64,000 nt of DNA from Opitutales bacterium (GTDB lineage: Bacteria; Verrucomicrobiota; Verrucomicrobiia; Opitutales; Oceanipulchritudinaceae). Made by a program: the position numbers and the translations under genes. Numbering within the stretch: position 1 is the first letter of the stretch; every line of letters starts with the position of its first letter. This document shows, in pieces, positions 17,818-25,536 of the stretch. The stretch lies in contig JAFIGH010000008.1 in assembly GCA_020831525.1 (NCBI GenBank), positions 18,733 through 82,732 on the forward strand, in the 5' to 3' direction. Under the pieces are notes generated by a model, which was given only the letters and a program-made list of their open reading frames with translations, did no database searches and had not been told where the DNA came from.

Positions 17818-19605
17818 ATGGTCGTTGATAAGGCAAAGCGTTTGTTCCGGGCGTTCGCGGCGGCGGCGCTCGTCTGTCTCTGCACAGCCTCGTGGGTGCA
17901 TGCGGAAGGGGTCAGTGTATCCGCCTCGGTCGAGCCGCGGGAGATTTCCGTGGGCCAGTCGGCGGTATATATGATCCGCCTCGTCAATACACGCACCGCG
18001 CCGGACCTTGACCCGCCGCAGGTGGAGGGGCTCACCTTCGATTCGCCCGGCCAGCGTTCGATGACGAATATCGTCAACTTCGAGCGCCGCGATGAACTGC
18101 AGCTCACTTTCCGCGTCACGGCGGAGGAAGAAGGCGTCTACCGTATTCCGGGCCGCACGCTCAAAATTCGGGGCGAAGAGTACACCGTGGAGGAGGTGGT
18201 CCTGCGGGTAACACCCATGGACGCGTCCCTTCGGAATCTTTTCGAACTCGTGCTGGAGCGGCCCGAGCGACCGCTCTACATCGGCGAAGCCGTGCCCGCC
18301 ACGCTCAAGCTGCGTCTGCGCGAGGACGTGCGGGCAAGTCTCGGCGGGGCACCCGAACGCTCGGGCGATGCTTTTGTCCAAAGCGAGTGGACGCGCGAGC
18401 CCCGCCAAGGGACGGAGACCGTCGGCGGGCGGCGGTTCCGCTTCGCGGCGTGGGATGTCGTCCTCAACCCCGTCCGCGCCGGCACGCAGACCCTCCGCTA
18501 CCGGCTGCCGCTCGTCTACGAAAACCCGGACCGCATGGAGCGGGATTTCTTCGGCCGCCCGCGCCCGCAACAGGATCGCACGACCCTCACCACGGGGACC
18601 CTCGAAATCGATGTGCGCCATCCCCCGGCGGAGAACCGTCCCGACGCCTTCCGCGATGCTATCGGACGATTCGAGGTGGATGCCGCCCTGAGCGAACGCA
18701 CCGTGCGCGCGGGCGAACCCGTCACCCTGACCGTCTCCCTCACCGGGCGGGGCAACTTCGAGCGCATGGGAGCGCCCGAACTCGGCGAAGCACCCGGCTG
18801 GCGCGTCTATCCGCCGCGCACACGGTTCGAGGCGGACGACCGCGACCCGCGCGGTCTTTCCGGAACAAAGTTCTTTGAATATCTCATCATCCCGGAAAAC
18901 GAAGAAGTGAGCCTCGTGCCCGAGTTCACCTTCGCGCACTTCGACCCCGACCGCAGACGCTACTACACCACCATCTTCGATCCCGAGCCGGTGGAAGTGC
19001 TCCCCGGTATCCGGACGGGCCTCGCGGCGCGTGATTTCCGCCCGGTCGACGGAACGGGCCGCGAACTCGCACCGCCCGCCGCGCTCCGCCCGATCAAATC
19101 TCTCCCCGGCGGGTGGCGGGCCGCCCTCACGCCGCCGGTGGCAACCGTCCGGTTCTGGGCGGGCATGACCGCACCGCTTCTCGCGCTCGGCGTCCTCGCG
19201 GTCTGGCTGCGCCGCCGGGAGCGCCTGCGAGCCGACTCCCGGCACATGCGCCTGCGCCACCTCACCCGCGCCGCGCGCGACAACCTCGCCCTCGCCGAAG
19301 CGGCCGCCCGCTCCGGCAACGCGCCCGCGTTCTACGCAGCCGCCCAGCGCACCCTGCAGGAAACAGCGGCGCGCTTGGACACGGAGCACCGTCAGCCGCA
19401 CAGCCTCGTCGAACAGGAGGTGCGCGAACTCTTCCAGACGGCGGGCGGAGACGACGCTTTGGACACCTTTACCGCAACCGTCTTTCAGATCAGCGACGCG
19501 GGAAAATACGCCGGTGCGCTCCTCGAAGACCGCGACCTCGCCGAAGACGCCCGTGCGCTTCGCGACCACATCGAGCGCATCTCCCGCAACAACGTACGCT
19601 CATGA
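17818..19605 (+). CDS. batD: BatD-type membrane protein
   Basis: This 595-residue protein has an N-terminal signal peptide (LFRAFAAAALVCLCTASWVHAEG), then the BatD (oxygen tolerance) extracellular domains (ASVEPREISVGQSAVYMIRLVN, EVDAALSERTVRAGEPVTLTVSLTGRGNFE in part), and a single C-terminal membrane helix (about FWAGMTAPLLALGVLAVWL) followed by a cytoplasmic helical tail. ATG 17818 is preferred over the TTG at 17800 because a typical charged signal-peptide start follows. Its stop overlaps the next start (ATGA at 19602). It completes the bat cluster; a role in envelope stress or cofactor assembly is inference from the family. Confidence 0.88.
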   Translation: MVVDKAKRLFRAFAAAALVCLCTASWVHAEGVSVSASVEPREISVGQSAVYMIRLVNTRTAPDLDPPQVEGLTFDSPGQRSMTNIVNFERRDELQLTFRVTAEEEGVYRIPGRTLKIRGEEYTVEEVVLRVTPMDASLRNLFELVLERPERPLYIGEAVPATLKLRLREDVRASLGGAPERSGDAFVQSEWTREPRQGTETVGGRRFRFAAWDVVLNPVRAGTQTLRYRLPLVYENPDRMERDFFGRPRPQQDRTTLTTGTLEIDVRHPPAENRPDAFRDAIGRFEVDAALSERTVRAGEPVTLTVSLTGRGNFERMGAPELGEAPGWRVYPPRTRFEADDRDPRGLSGTKFFEYLIIPENEEVSLVPEFTFAHFDPDRRRYYTTIFDPEPVEVLPGIRTGLAARDFRPVDGTGRELAPPAALRPIKSLPGGWRAALTPPVATVRFWAGMTAPLLALGVLAVWLRRRERLRADSRHMRLRHLTRAARDNLALAEAAARSGNAPAFYAAAQRTLQETAARLDTEHRQPHSLVEQEVRELFQTAGGDDALDTFTATVFQISDAGKYAGALLEDRDLAEDARALRDHIERISRNNVRS

Positions 19606-20354
19606 ATCCGCGTCCGAACCTCCTCATCCTGCTTTGCCTTGCCGCCGTTTTCGCCGCGCCCGCATCCGCGCAGGCCGACCGCGGAGAAGCCGAGCGCCTC
19701 TTCCAGACAGGCAACGTCTATTACGGCGAGGGCCGCTTTGAAGAAGCGCGCGAGGCCTACGAGCAGGCCCTCGCCTTCGGCCATTCCGCCGCTCTCCACT
19801 TCAACCTCGGCAACACCTATTTCCAGGAAGGCGACGCCGGCCGAGCCATTCTCCACTATATGCGCGCGCAGGCGCTGCGCCCGGGCGACCCAGACATCGC
19901 CGCCAACCTCCGCTTCGTCCGCGAGGCGGCAGGCGTCGATCCCCCGCCCGCGCAGCCCCTCTCCGCCTTCGCCGCCAGCCTGCCGCGCGCGGTGTGGACA
20001 GCGCTCGCCCTCGGCGGCATCTGGACTGCCGCCTTCGCCTTCCTCGTCTTTCCGCGCCTCGCCCGCGCCGGGCTCCTTTCCCGCCTCACCGGCGGCCTCG
20101 CGCTCGCCGCCGCCCTCACCGCGCTCGTCGCCCTCGCCGCCGACCGCGCCCACAGCGGTCTCGGCGTCGTCCTTGCGCCCGAGGCGAACCTCCGCGTCGC
20201 CCCCACCTCCGGCAGCCCCTCCGAGGCCACCGCACGCGCGGGCGAATCCGCCGCCCTCCGCGAGTCCCGCGAACGCTTCCACAACGTCCGCTTCCCCGAC
20301 GGCCGCTCCGGCTTCCTCTCCCGCGAGGAGTTCGAGCCGGTGCACACGCGGTAA
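19602..20354 (+). CDS. TPR protein with SH3-like C-terminus (BatE-like)
   Basis: This 250-residue protein has a signal peptide (LLILLCLAAVFAAPASAQA), a pair of TPR units (GEAERLFQTGNVYYGEGRFEEAREAYEQAL; AALHFNLGNTYFQEGDAGRAILHYMRAQAL, quoted in part: LFQTGNVYYGEGRF), two membrane segments near 125-180 and a C-terminal SH3b-like strand (GVVLAPEANLRVAPTSGS). TPR plus SH3 at the end of a bat operon is the BatE pattern. It is the last gene of the operon; no clear terminator follows. Confidence 0.85.
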   Translation: MNPRPNLLILLCLAAVFAAPASAQADRGEAERLFQTGNVYYGEGRFEEAREAYEQALAFGHSAALHFNLGNTYFQEGDAGRAILHYMRAQALRPGDPDIAANLRFVREAAGVDPPPAQPLSAFAASLPRAVWTALALGGIWTAAFAFLVFPRLARAGLLSRLTGGLALAAALTALVALAADRAHSGLGVVLAPEANLRVAPTSGSPSEATARAGESAALRESRERFHNVRFPDGRSGFLSREEFEPVHTR

Positions 20355-20682
20355 CCCGGCCCGGCAGCCGGTGCAACAGCGCGGATCGAGACCTCCCGCG
20401 CCGCGACCCGTTTCCCCGCCCACCCCTCATTCCGCTGTCAACAATTATAACTGAGAGTTGTGTTTGCGCAAATAATTTAATTGTGGGAAATTTTAATCTG
20501 TCAATGATATTAATTGTGAGTTTAATAAAACGTCGGCTACGGCGTCCCGAGTCTATTCGGTGACCATCGCGGCGCGCGTGTTCTTTTGGATAGCCGTAGC
20601 CGATTTTCGTGATTCCAATCCTTCGCCGTGACCGCACCACGAGCATTGACCGCGCCGTGCCGCCGCCCATGCTCGTCGGGCA
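20355..20682. promoter_or_regulatory. AT-rich gene-free stretch before the cytosine methyltransferase
   Basis: The part from about 20430 to 20530 is far richer in A and T than the flanks. It carries a recurring AA(C/T)TG(A/T)G(A/G)G-type element at 20449-20460, 20479-20488 and 20512-20523. An 11 bp inverted repeat (TCGGCTACGGC at 20533-20543, GCCGTAGCCGA at 20593-20603) brackets 49 bases. No gene was found. The stretch could be the promoter region of the methyltransferase or the edge of an acquired segment. Confidence 0.5.
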
Positions 20683-21696
20683 ATGGGATTCTCCACGTTG
20701 GAACTGTGTGCGGGCGCGGGCGGACAAGCCATCGGCTTGGAACGCGCCGGTTTCGAATGCGCCGCCGCCGTTGAGATCGATCCGCACGCCTGCGCCACCC
20801 TGCGCGCCAACCGCCCGGCGTGGAACGTCCTTGAGGCCGACCTCCGCTCCTTTGACGCCCGCCCGTACCGTGGCGTCGATCTTGTGGCGGGCGGCGTTCC
20901 CTGCCCGCCGTTTTCCGTAGCCGGCAAACAGCTCGGCGACGCCGACGAGCGCGACCTTTTTGCCGAAGCGCTCCGTGTCGTCGAGGAGGCGCTCCCGACA
21001 GCCGTGCTTTTGGAGAATGTTCCCGGTTTCGCTTCGGCAAAGTTCCTGGGCTACCGCCGCCGTCTCCTCGCGCGCGTCCATGCCATGGGCTACACGGCGG
21101 ACTTCCGGGTGCTCAATGCATCCGGCTATGGTGTCCCGCAACTGCGCCCGCGCTTTGTCCTCGTGGCCCTGCGGGAGCGCTTTGCGGAGCGCTTCGAGTG
21201 GCCGCAGCCCGCGCCCTGCGAAACGACGGTCGGACGACTCCTCGCCGACCTCATGGGTGCCAACAACTGGCCCGGATGCGCGCGCTGGGTAGCCAAGGCG
21301 GACGGCATCGGCCCCACCATTGTGGGCGGATCGAAGAAACACGGCGGCGCCGACCTCGGCCCCACCCGCGCCAAGGCAAAATGGCTCGAACTGGGCGTCG
21401 ACGGCAAGGGTGTCGCCGACGAAGCGCCCGCCGCCGATTTCCCTGTCGACGCCCTGCCCCGGTTGACCGTGCGGATGGTAGCCCGCTTGCAGGGGTTCCC
21501 CAACGATTGGGCGTTCGCGGGACGCAAGACCGCGGCCTACCGCCAAGTCGGCAACGCCTTCCCCGCCCCCGTCCCCGCCGCCGTGGCCGCAATGATCGCA
21601 CGCGCCCTCGACGGAACGCGCTCCGTCCCCTACCGCTGCGAGGCCGGAGGACAGGTGTACCACTTCCAGCGGGGGCGGAAGTCGCTCACAGGGTGA
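20683..21696 (+). CDS. DNA (cytosine-5)-methyltransferase
   Basis: This 337-residue protein is a C5-cytosine methyltransferase. It shows motif I (STLELCAGAGGQAIGLE), motif IV with the catalytic Cys (GGVPCPPFS), motif VI (LLENVPGF), motif VIII (QLRPRFVLVAL) and motif X (YRQVGNAFPAPV). The target recognition domain between VIII and IX is short (about 85 residues), and the sequence specificity cannot be predicted. No Vsr-type repair gene is adjacent. It converges on a putative nuclease 49 bp away, so the two may form a restriction-modification pair, or this may be an orphan methylase. Confidence 0.93.
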   Translation: MGFSTLELCAGAGGQAIGLERAGFECAAAVEIDPHACATLRANRPAWNVLEADLRSFDARPYRGVDLVAGGVPCPPFSVAGKQLGDADERDLFAEALRVVEEALPTAVLLENVPGFASAKFLGYRRRLLARVHAMGYTADFRVLNASGYGVPQLRPRFVLVALRERFAERFEWPQPAPCETTVGRLLADLMGANNWPGCARWVAKADGIGPTIVGGSKKHGGADLGPTRAKAKWLELGVDGKGVADEAPAADFPVDALPRLTVRMVARLQGFPNDWAFAGRKTAAYRQVGNAFPAPVPAAVAAMIARALDGTRSVPYRCEAGGQVYHFQRGRKSLTG

Positions 21697-21745
21697 AGGT
21701 TGACGTTACGGAAAGTCATCGACACTCGGCTGCTGGCAGCGGTCG

Positions 21746-22219
21746 TCACGATGCGGATTGTTCTCCTTGGGTATTCTTCCCGGAGACGGCGGTGAGCGCT
21801 GCAAGATAATCCGCGATCTGCGACCAATTCTCGCGAAAGATCTCGCGATCCGTGAGATGCTTTAAATCGACCTTGCTCCATTGCTTGTCGCGAGGCAGAT
21901 CTCGAATTACACCGACAGGAAACACGTAGTAATCTGGCGACAATACTTGCTTCTTACCATCCTTAGAACCACGGTTCAGGAACGCTGCGACCACAAATTC
22001 ACAATCAAAGTTACTAATCGGAAAACCTGATGCGCCAGTCCGCCAGCGGCTCTTCACTTGGATTCTTGCGGAGGTGTTGTGCTCGGGATCAGTCGCAATC
22101 AAATCGTATCCGGGCATGTTCGTGTAGGTCTTGTAGGCAGCGATCTTGTGCAAGAGTAGCTGTCCGAGAACCAGAAACTCGGCTCCCTCACTTTCGAGGC
22201 GTGTATTGAGTCTCTTCAT
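21746..22219 (-). CDS. Putative PD-(D/E)XK-type nuclease, possible partner of the methyltransferase
   Basis: This 157-residue protein has a PD-(D/E)XK-like arrangement: an N-terminal helix with Glu (ESEGAEFLVLGQLLL), then GYDLIA with Asp39, and the strand SARIQVKSRW with Gln54 and Lys56 in the place of ExK. That QxK variant is known in some nucleases. The rest shows alpha/beta content (DYYVFPVGVIRDL) without other motifs. The gene is more AT-rich than neighbours. It is convergent with the C5 methyltransferase, which fits a restriction pair, but a stand-alone nuclease is equally possible. Confidence 0.6.
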   Translation of the reverse strand: MKRLNTRLESEGAEFLVLGQLLLHKIAAYKTYTNMPGYDLIATDPEHNTSARIQVKSRWRTGASGFPISNFDCEFVVAAFLNRGSKDGKKQVLSPDYYVFPVGVIRDLPRDKQWSKVDLKHLTDREIFRENWSQIADYLAALTAVSGKNTQGEQSAS

Positions 22220-22302
22220 TTTCTGGAGAAAGGTTGATTCGACTCACCGATCGCACCGACCCCACGCTCTACAATCGACCGCGGACGCAGCCCCTCTTTC
22301 CC

Positions 22303-23523
22303 TCACTCCACATACCGGTAGTCCGCCTGGTAGGCGCGGGCGAAGCCGGAGGGGCTGAGGCGGGTTGTTTTGCCGGTGTGGGTGTCGAGGACCATGAGGT
22401 AGTTGGCCGTGGAGGTACGCCGGTTGAAGAGGAGGTGGCGGCCGTCGCGCAGCCATGTGGGGTGCACGGCGTCGCCCGCGCCGCGGGTGACGACTTCGCT
22501 TCGCCGATCACGGAAGGAGTAGACGCACACCACGAACTGCCCCGCCATGGCGGCGGTGAAGGCGATCTTGTCGTCGTCGACCGGGTTCCATGACGGCTCG
22601 GTGCAGTGGCGGCTGATGTCGGTGGGCACCCGTGTAGGGCGGCCGCCCGAAGCGTCCATGGTGAAGATCTGGGGGCGGCCCGGCGCGTCGGAGGCAAAGA
22701 CAATACGGCGGCCGTCGGGCGACCACGCCGGATCGGCCTCGAGGGCCTCGGTGTGGGTGAGACGGCGGAGGTTGCGCCCGTCCGCATCGCCGACATAGAT
22801 TTCGGCGTTGCCCGACCCGCTCAGGACCATGGCGACACGGCGGCCGTCGGGACTGAAGGTGGCACCGGTGTTTGTGCCGCGGAAACCCGCGAAGACCGTG
22901 CGGCGGTTGTTGCGCAGGTCGATCTTGTAGAGATCGGGAAAGTCGTTGCGGTAGTAGCTGGTGTAGAGGACGGTATCTCCGTCGGGAGAAAGGGTGGGCA
23001 GGAGCGCCTGTGCGCGGTCTCGGGTGAGCTGGCGCGCGTTTTGGAAGAGCAGATCGGAAACGTAGATCTCGGAAGCGCCGGTGCGGGTGGAGACAAATGC
23101 GATAGTCCCCGCGAAGAAGCCGGGAATATCAAGCGTACGCTGCACGGCGTAGTCGGCCGCGCGCAGGAGCGCATTCGTCGAATCCCGCCCGTCCACCGTG
23201 CGGCGGAGCAACTCCTGATCGCCGCTGCGGATGCGCAGCTCGACACGCCGCTCGCCGACCGGCTCGAAATCAAAGTGAAAGTGCACGTCGCCGCCGGAGC
23301 GCAGCTCATAGCCGCCGTGCATGCCAAAGGCCGTCTGCGCGAGGCGCTCCGTCGCGCTGTCCGGCGAGGTCACACGGATGCGGTACTCGGCGCGGGCACG
23401 GCCCTCGATGACGCCGAGATCACCGTCCTGAGCCTCGACCGGAGGCGGCGCAGCGAAGGCAACAAGGGCCGCCAGAGCAAGGGCACCGTGGAAGACGCTC
23501 CTCACGGTGCGGCGTGAAATCAT
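22303..23523 (-). CDS. tolB: TolB-like beta-propeller protein
   Basis: This 406-residue protein has the TolB organisation: a signal peptide (GALALAALVAFAAPPPVEAQ), an N-terminal alpha/beta domain, and a six-bladed propeller of WD40-like PD40 repeats (LSPDGDTVLYTSYY, FSPDGRRVAMVLSG, WSPDGRRIVFASDA, plus the C-terminal LRDGRHLLFN). TolB is a periplasmic partner of Pal in the Tol system of diderm bacteria. ATG 23523 gives a short, clean signal peptide; an ATG at 23553 would add ten residues. No other tol gene is next to it, so the assignment is to the family rather than proven function. Confidence 0.85.
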   Translation of the reverse strand: MISRRTVRSVFHGALALAALVAFAAPPPVEAQDGDLGVIEGRARAEYRIRVTSPDSATERLAQTAFGMHGGYELRSGGDVHFHFDFEPVGERRVELRIRSGDQELLRRTVDGRDSTNALLRAADYAVQRTLDIPGFFAGTIAFVSTRTGASEIYVSDLLFQNARQLTRDRAQALLPTLSPDGDTVLYTSYYRNDFPDLYKIDLRNNRRTVFAGFRGTNTGATFSPDGRRVAMVLSGSGNAEIYVGDADGRNLRRLTHTEALEADPAWSPDGRRIVFASDAPGRPQIFTMDASGGRPTRVPTDISRHCTEPSWNPVDDDKIAFTAAMAGQFVVCVYSFRDRRSEVVTRGAGDAVHPTWLRDGRHLLFNRRTSTANYLMVLDTHTGKTTRLSPSGFARAYQADYRYVE

Positions 23524-23679
23524 GGATGCAGTGGCAATGCGCGGGAAATACATACCGTGTGTGTAGAGAAAAGTCTGCCCGATGCAAACAGCGAACTGCT
23601 CCGCGGCGAGCGATTTATTGCGCACCGCTTCCACAATTGCCCTCGACCGACGCCAGCCGGTCATTTCAAATAGGCCGCC

Positions 23680-24744
23680 GTGGATAAGGAATCGATTCGT
23701 GAAGCCCTTAAGCAGGTGAGATACCCGGGATTCAGCCGGGATATTGTCTCCTTCGGACTTGTGCAGGGCATTGATGTCGACGGTGACGGCGGGGTGGTCG
23801 TGCGCGTGGCAGTAACCACCTCCGACGCAAAAGCACCGAAGGCGATCAAGGACGATGCCGAAGCCGTCCTCCGCGCCGTGCCGGGTGTGAAGTCCGCGCA
23901 GGTCGAAATCGCAGTCTCCGCACCGAAAGGGTCAGCAGGTGCGGCGGGTGATCCCGGCGGGCGTCCGAAGCGCCTTGAAAAGGTGAAGAAGATCATTGCC
24001 GTGGCGAGCGGCAAAGGCGGCGTCGGCAAATCGACCTTTGCCGTAAACCTCGCCTGCGCCCTCGAGCGCCTCCTCGCCGACGAAGGCAAACCCGGCCGTG
24101 TCGGGGTGCTCGACTGCGATATCCACGGTCCGTCCGTCCCGCTCATGATCGGCGTGGGGCAGCAACCGACGGTCACGGAAGACACCATTTTCCCGCCCGA
24201 GAATTTCGGCGTCAAGGTGATGTCGATGGCCCTCCTGATCGACCGCGACGCCCCCGTCGTCTGGCGTGGTCCCATGATCAACAACGCCATCGGCCAGTTC
24301 GCCCAGCACGTCGAATGGGGCGAGCTGGAGGTGCTCGTCGTCGACCTGCCGCCGGGCACGGGCGACGCCCAGCTCTCCCTTGTGCAGACCTTTCCCGTCG
24401 ACGGCGCCGTGATCGTGACAACGCCGCAGGCCGCCGCCGCAACAGTCACCCAGCGCGGCGCCCGCCTCTTCGAGAAGGTAAACGTCCCGCTGCTCGGCGT
24501 GTGCGAAAACATGAGCTACCTCGAACAGGCCGACGGCACGCGATTGGAAGTCTTCGGCTCCGGCGGCGGCGCCGAATCGGCCTCCGTCCTCGGGACCTCG
24601 TTGCTCGGCCAAGTGCCGCTCGATCCCGCCATCCGGGAAGGGGGTGACCGGGGCATCCCGGTGGTCGTGGCCCACCCCGATTCAACGGCCGCTAAGGCAT
24701 TTTGCGACATCGCCGCCGCAGTTCTGCGACGATTGGGTGAATAA
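23680..24744 (+). CDS. mrp: Mrp/ApbC-type P-loop ATPase, Fe-S cluster carrier
   Basis: This 354-residue protein has an N-terminal MIP18-like (DUF59) domain (about residues 5-75) and a deviant Walker A P-loop ASGKGGVGKSTFAVNLA with the invariant signature lysine. The ParA/MinD-related motif DIHGPSVPLMIG, the DLPPGTGDAQL motif and GVCENMSY support Mrp. Mrp proteins carry or transfer Fe-S clusters; the C-x-x-C motif of some Mrp proteins was not found, so cluster carriage is inferred from the family. The start is GTG 23680. It is divergent from tolB. Confidence 0.92.
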   Translation: MDKESIREALKQVRYPGFSRDIVSFGLVQGIDVDGDGGVVVRVAVTTSDAKAPKAIKDDAEAVLRAVPGVKSAQVEIAVSAPKGSAGAAGDPGGRPKRLEKVKKIIAVASGKGGVGKSTFAVNLACALERLLADEGKPGRVGVLDCDIHGPSVPLMIGVGQQPTVTEDTIFPPENFGVKVMSMALLIDRDAPVVWRGPMINNAIGQFAQHVEWGELEVLVVDLPPGTGDAQLSLVQTFPVDGAVIVTTPQAAAATVTQRGARLFEKVNVPLLGVCENMSYLEQADGTRLEVFGSGGGAESASVLGTSLLGQVPLDPAIREGGDRGIPVVVAHPDSTAAKAFCDIAAAVLRRLGE

Positions 24745-24907
24745 ACCGTGACGTTAGCGCCTCAGATAGGGTGAAACATTGGCGAATCTCCAACGTTTCA
24801 ATGATATAAGCTTGTCGCTCAGCAAGCTTGCGGTGCGTAATAAAAAGCAACTTATGCCTCATAGGTAACCAAGAGACTCCACTCCCCGACAACGAAAGGT
24901 TAAACGC

Positions 24908-24924
24908 CTCCTGCAGCTCAGGAG
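24908..24924 (+). promoter_or_regulatory. Small hairpin upstream of a short gene
   Basis: CTCCTG, a five-base loop and CAGGAG form a perfect six-base-pair stem ending 20 bases before the ATG of the next gene. A second perfect seven-base inverted repeat (AAGCTTG / CAAGCTT) lies upstream near 24810-24831. Both are in the 200 bp AT-richer gap after mrp. They may be leader or regulatory hairpins. Function unknown. Confidence 0.3.
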
Positions 24925-24944
24925 CTTTGGCCTCCCTATTTTAG

Positions 24945-25217
24945 ATGAAACAGCCGGTCAACAACGCACGGACACAAGATGTACTCAAACGCTCCAGCCT
25001 GTATCAGGAGTTTCTGGCGGAGCGTGAGGAGATTTTGCGTCACAAGTGGATCGAGTCCGAGAAGGTCGGGCGCGATATCGGCTTTGAGCGCGCGCTACTC
25101 GACTGGATCCGCAACCACCGTGACGGGTGGCGCGCGGCGCGGCGGCGCGGTTCGCGTTCGCGGGGCGATTCCGGCTCGGCGGAGGCCCTTGCGCGCGGGT
25201 CTTCCGCAGTCCGGTAA
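24945..25217 (+). CDS. Small conserved-looking protein with basic C-terminus
   Basis: This 90-residue protein begins with NNARTQDVLKRSSLYQEFLAEREEILRHKWIESEKV (quoted in part: RHKWIESEKVGRDIGFER). The W-x-x-SEKxGxDxGxxxA pattern resembles the C-terminus of DUF4032 proteins, so it may be a small conserved relative. The last 35 residues are Arg/Gly/Ser rich and may be unstructured. The match is by eye and not certain. It faces rpmG convergently across 83 bp. Confidence 0.6.
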   Translation: MKQPVNNARTQDVLKRSSLYQEFLAEREEILRHKWIESEKVGRDIGFERALLDWIRNHRDGWRAARRRGSRSRGDSGSAEALARGSSAVR

Positions 25218-25300
25218 AGCGCGAGCCGACGGCGGAAAACCATCGGCTCGGAAAATGGCGGACTTCGCGTGCGGGCGGGTGACCGCCAAGCAGTCCTTCC

Positions 25301-25468
25301 TTACTTGATCTCGCGGTGAAGCGTATACCGCCGAAGCGACGGATTGAACTTCTTCTTCTCAATGCGGCCCTGCTGCAGCTTCTTGTTGCGCGTGGAGCAG
25401 TAGCGCGAGGGGCGCTTGTTCTCGGCACGGGCTTCGGTGCACTCAAGGATGATAAAATCGCGTGGCAT
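25301..25468 (-). CDS. rpmG: 50S ribosomal protein L33
   Basis: This 55-residue protein is L33: RDFIILECTEARAENKRPSRY near the start and the basic NKKLQQGRIEKKKFNPSLRRYTLHREIK tail. It binds the E-site region of the large subunit. Only one cysteine pair member is left (Cys9, Cys23 with unusual spacing), so this looks like the zinc-independent form. ATG 25468 was chosen as the only start with the right length. It is followed on the same strand by no clear terminator. Confidence 0.95.
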   Translation of the reverse strand: MPRDFIILECTEARAENKRPSRYCSTRNKKLQQGRIEKKKFNPSLRRYTLHREIK

Positions 25469-25536
25469 AACTGGTTTCCTCCGAAAAAGCGCTCCATACA
25501 ACCGGAGCACACGGCTCTGGCAAGGGAAAAAAGCGG

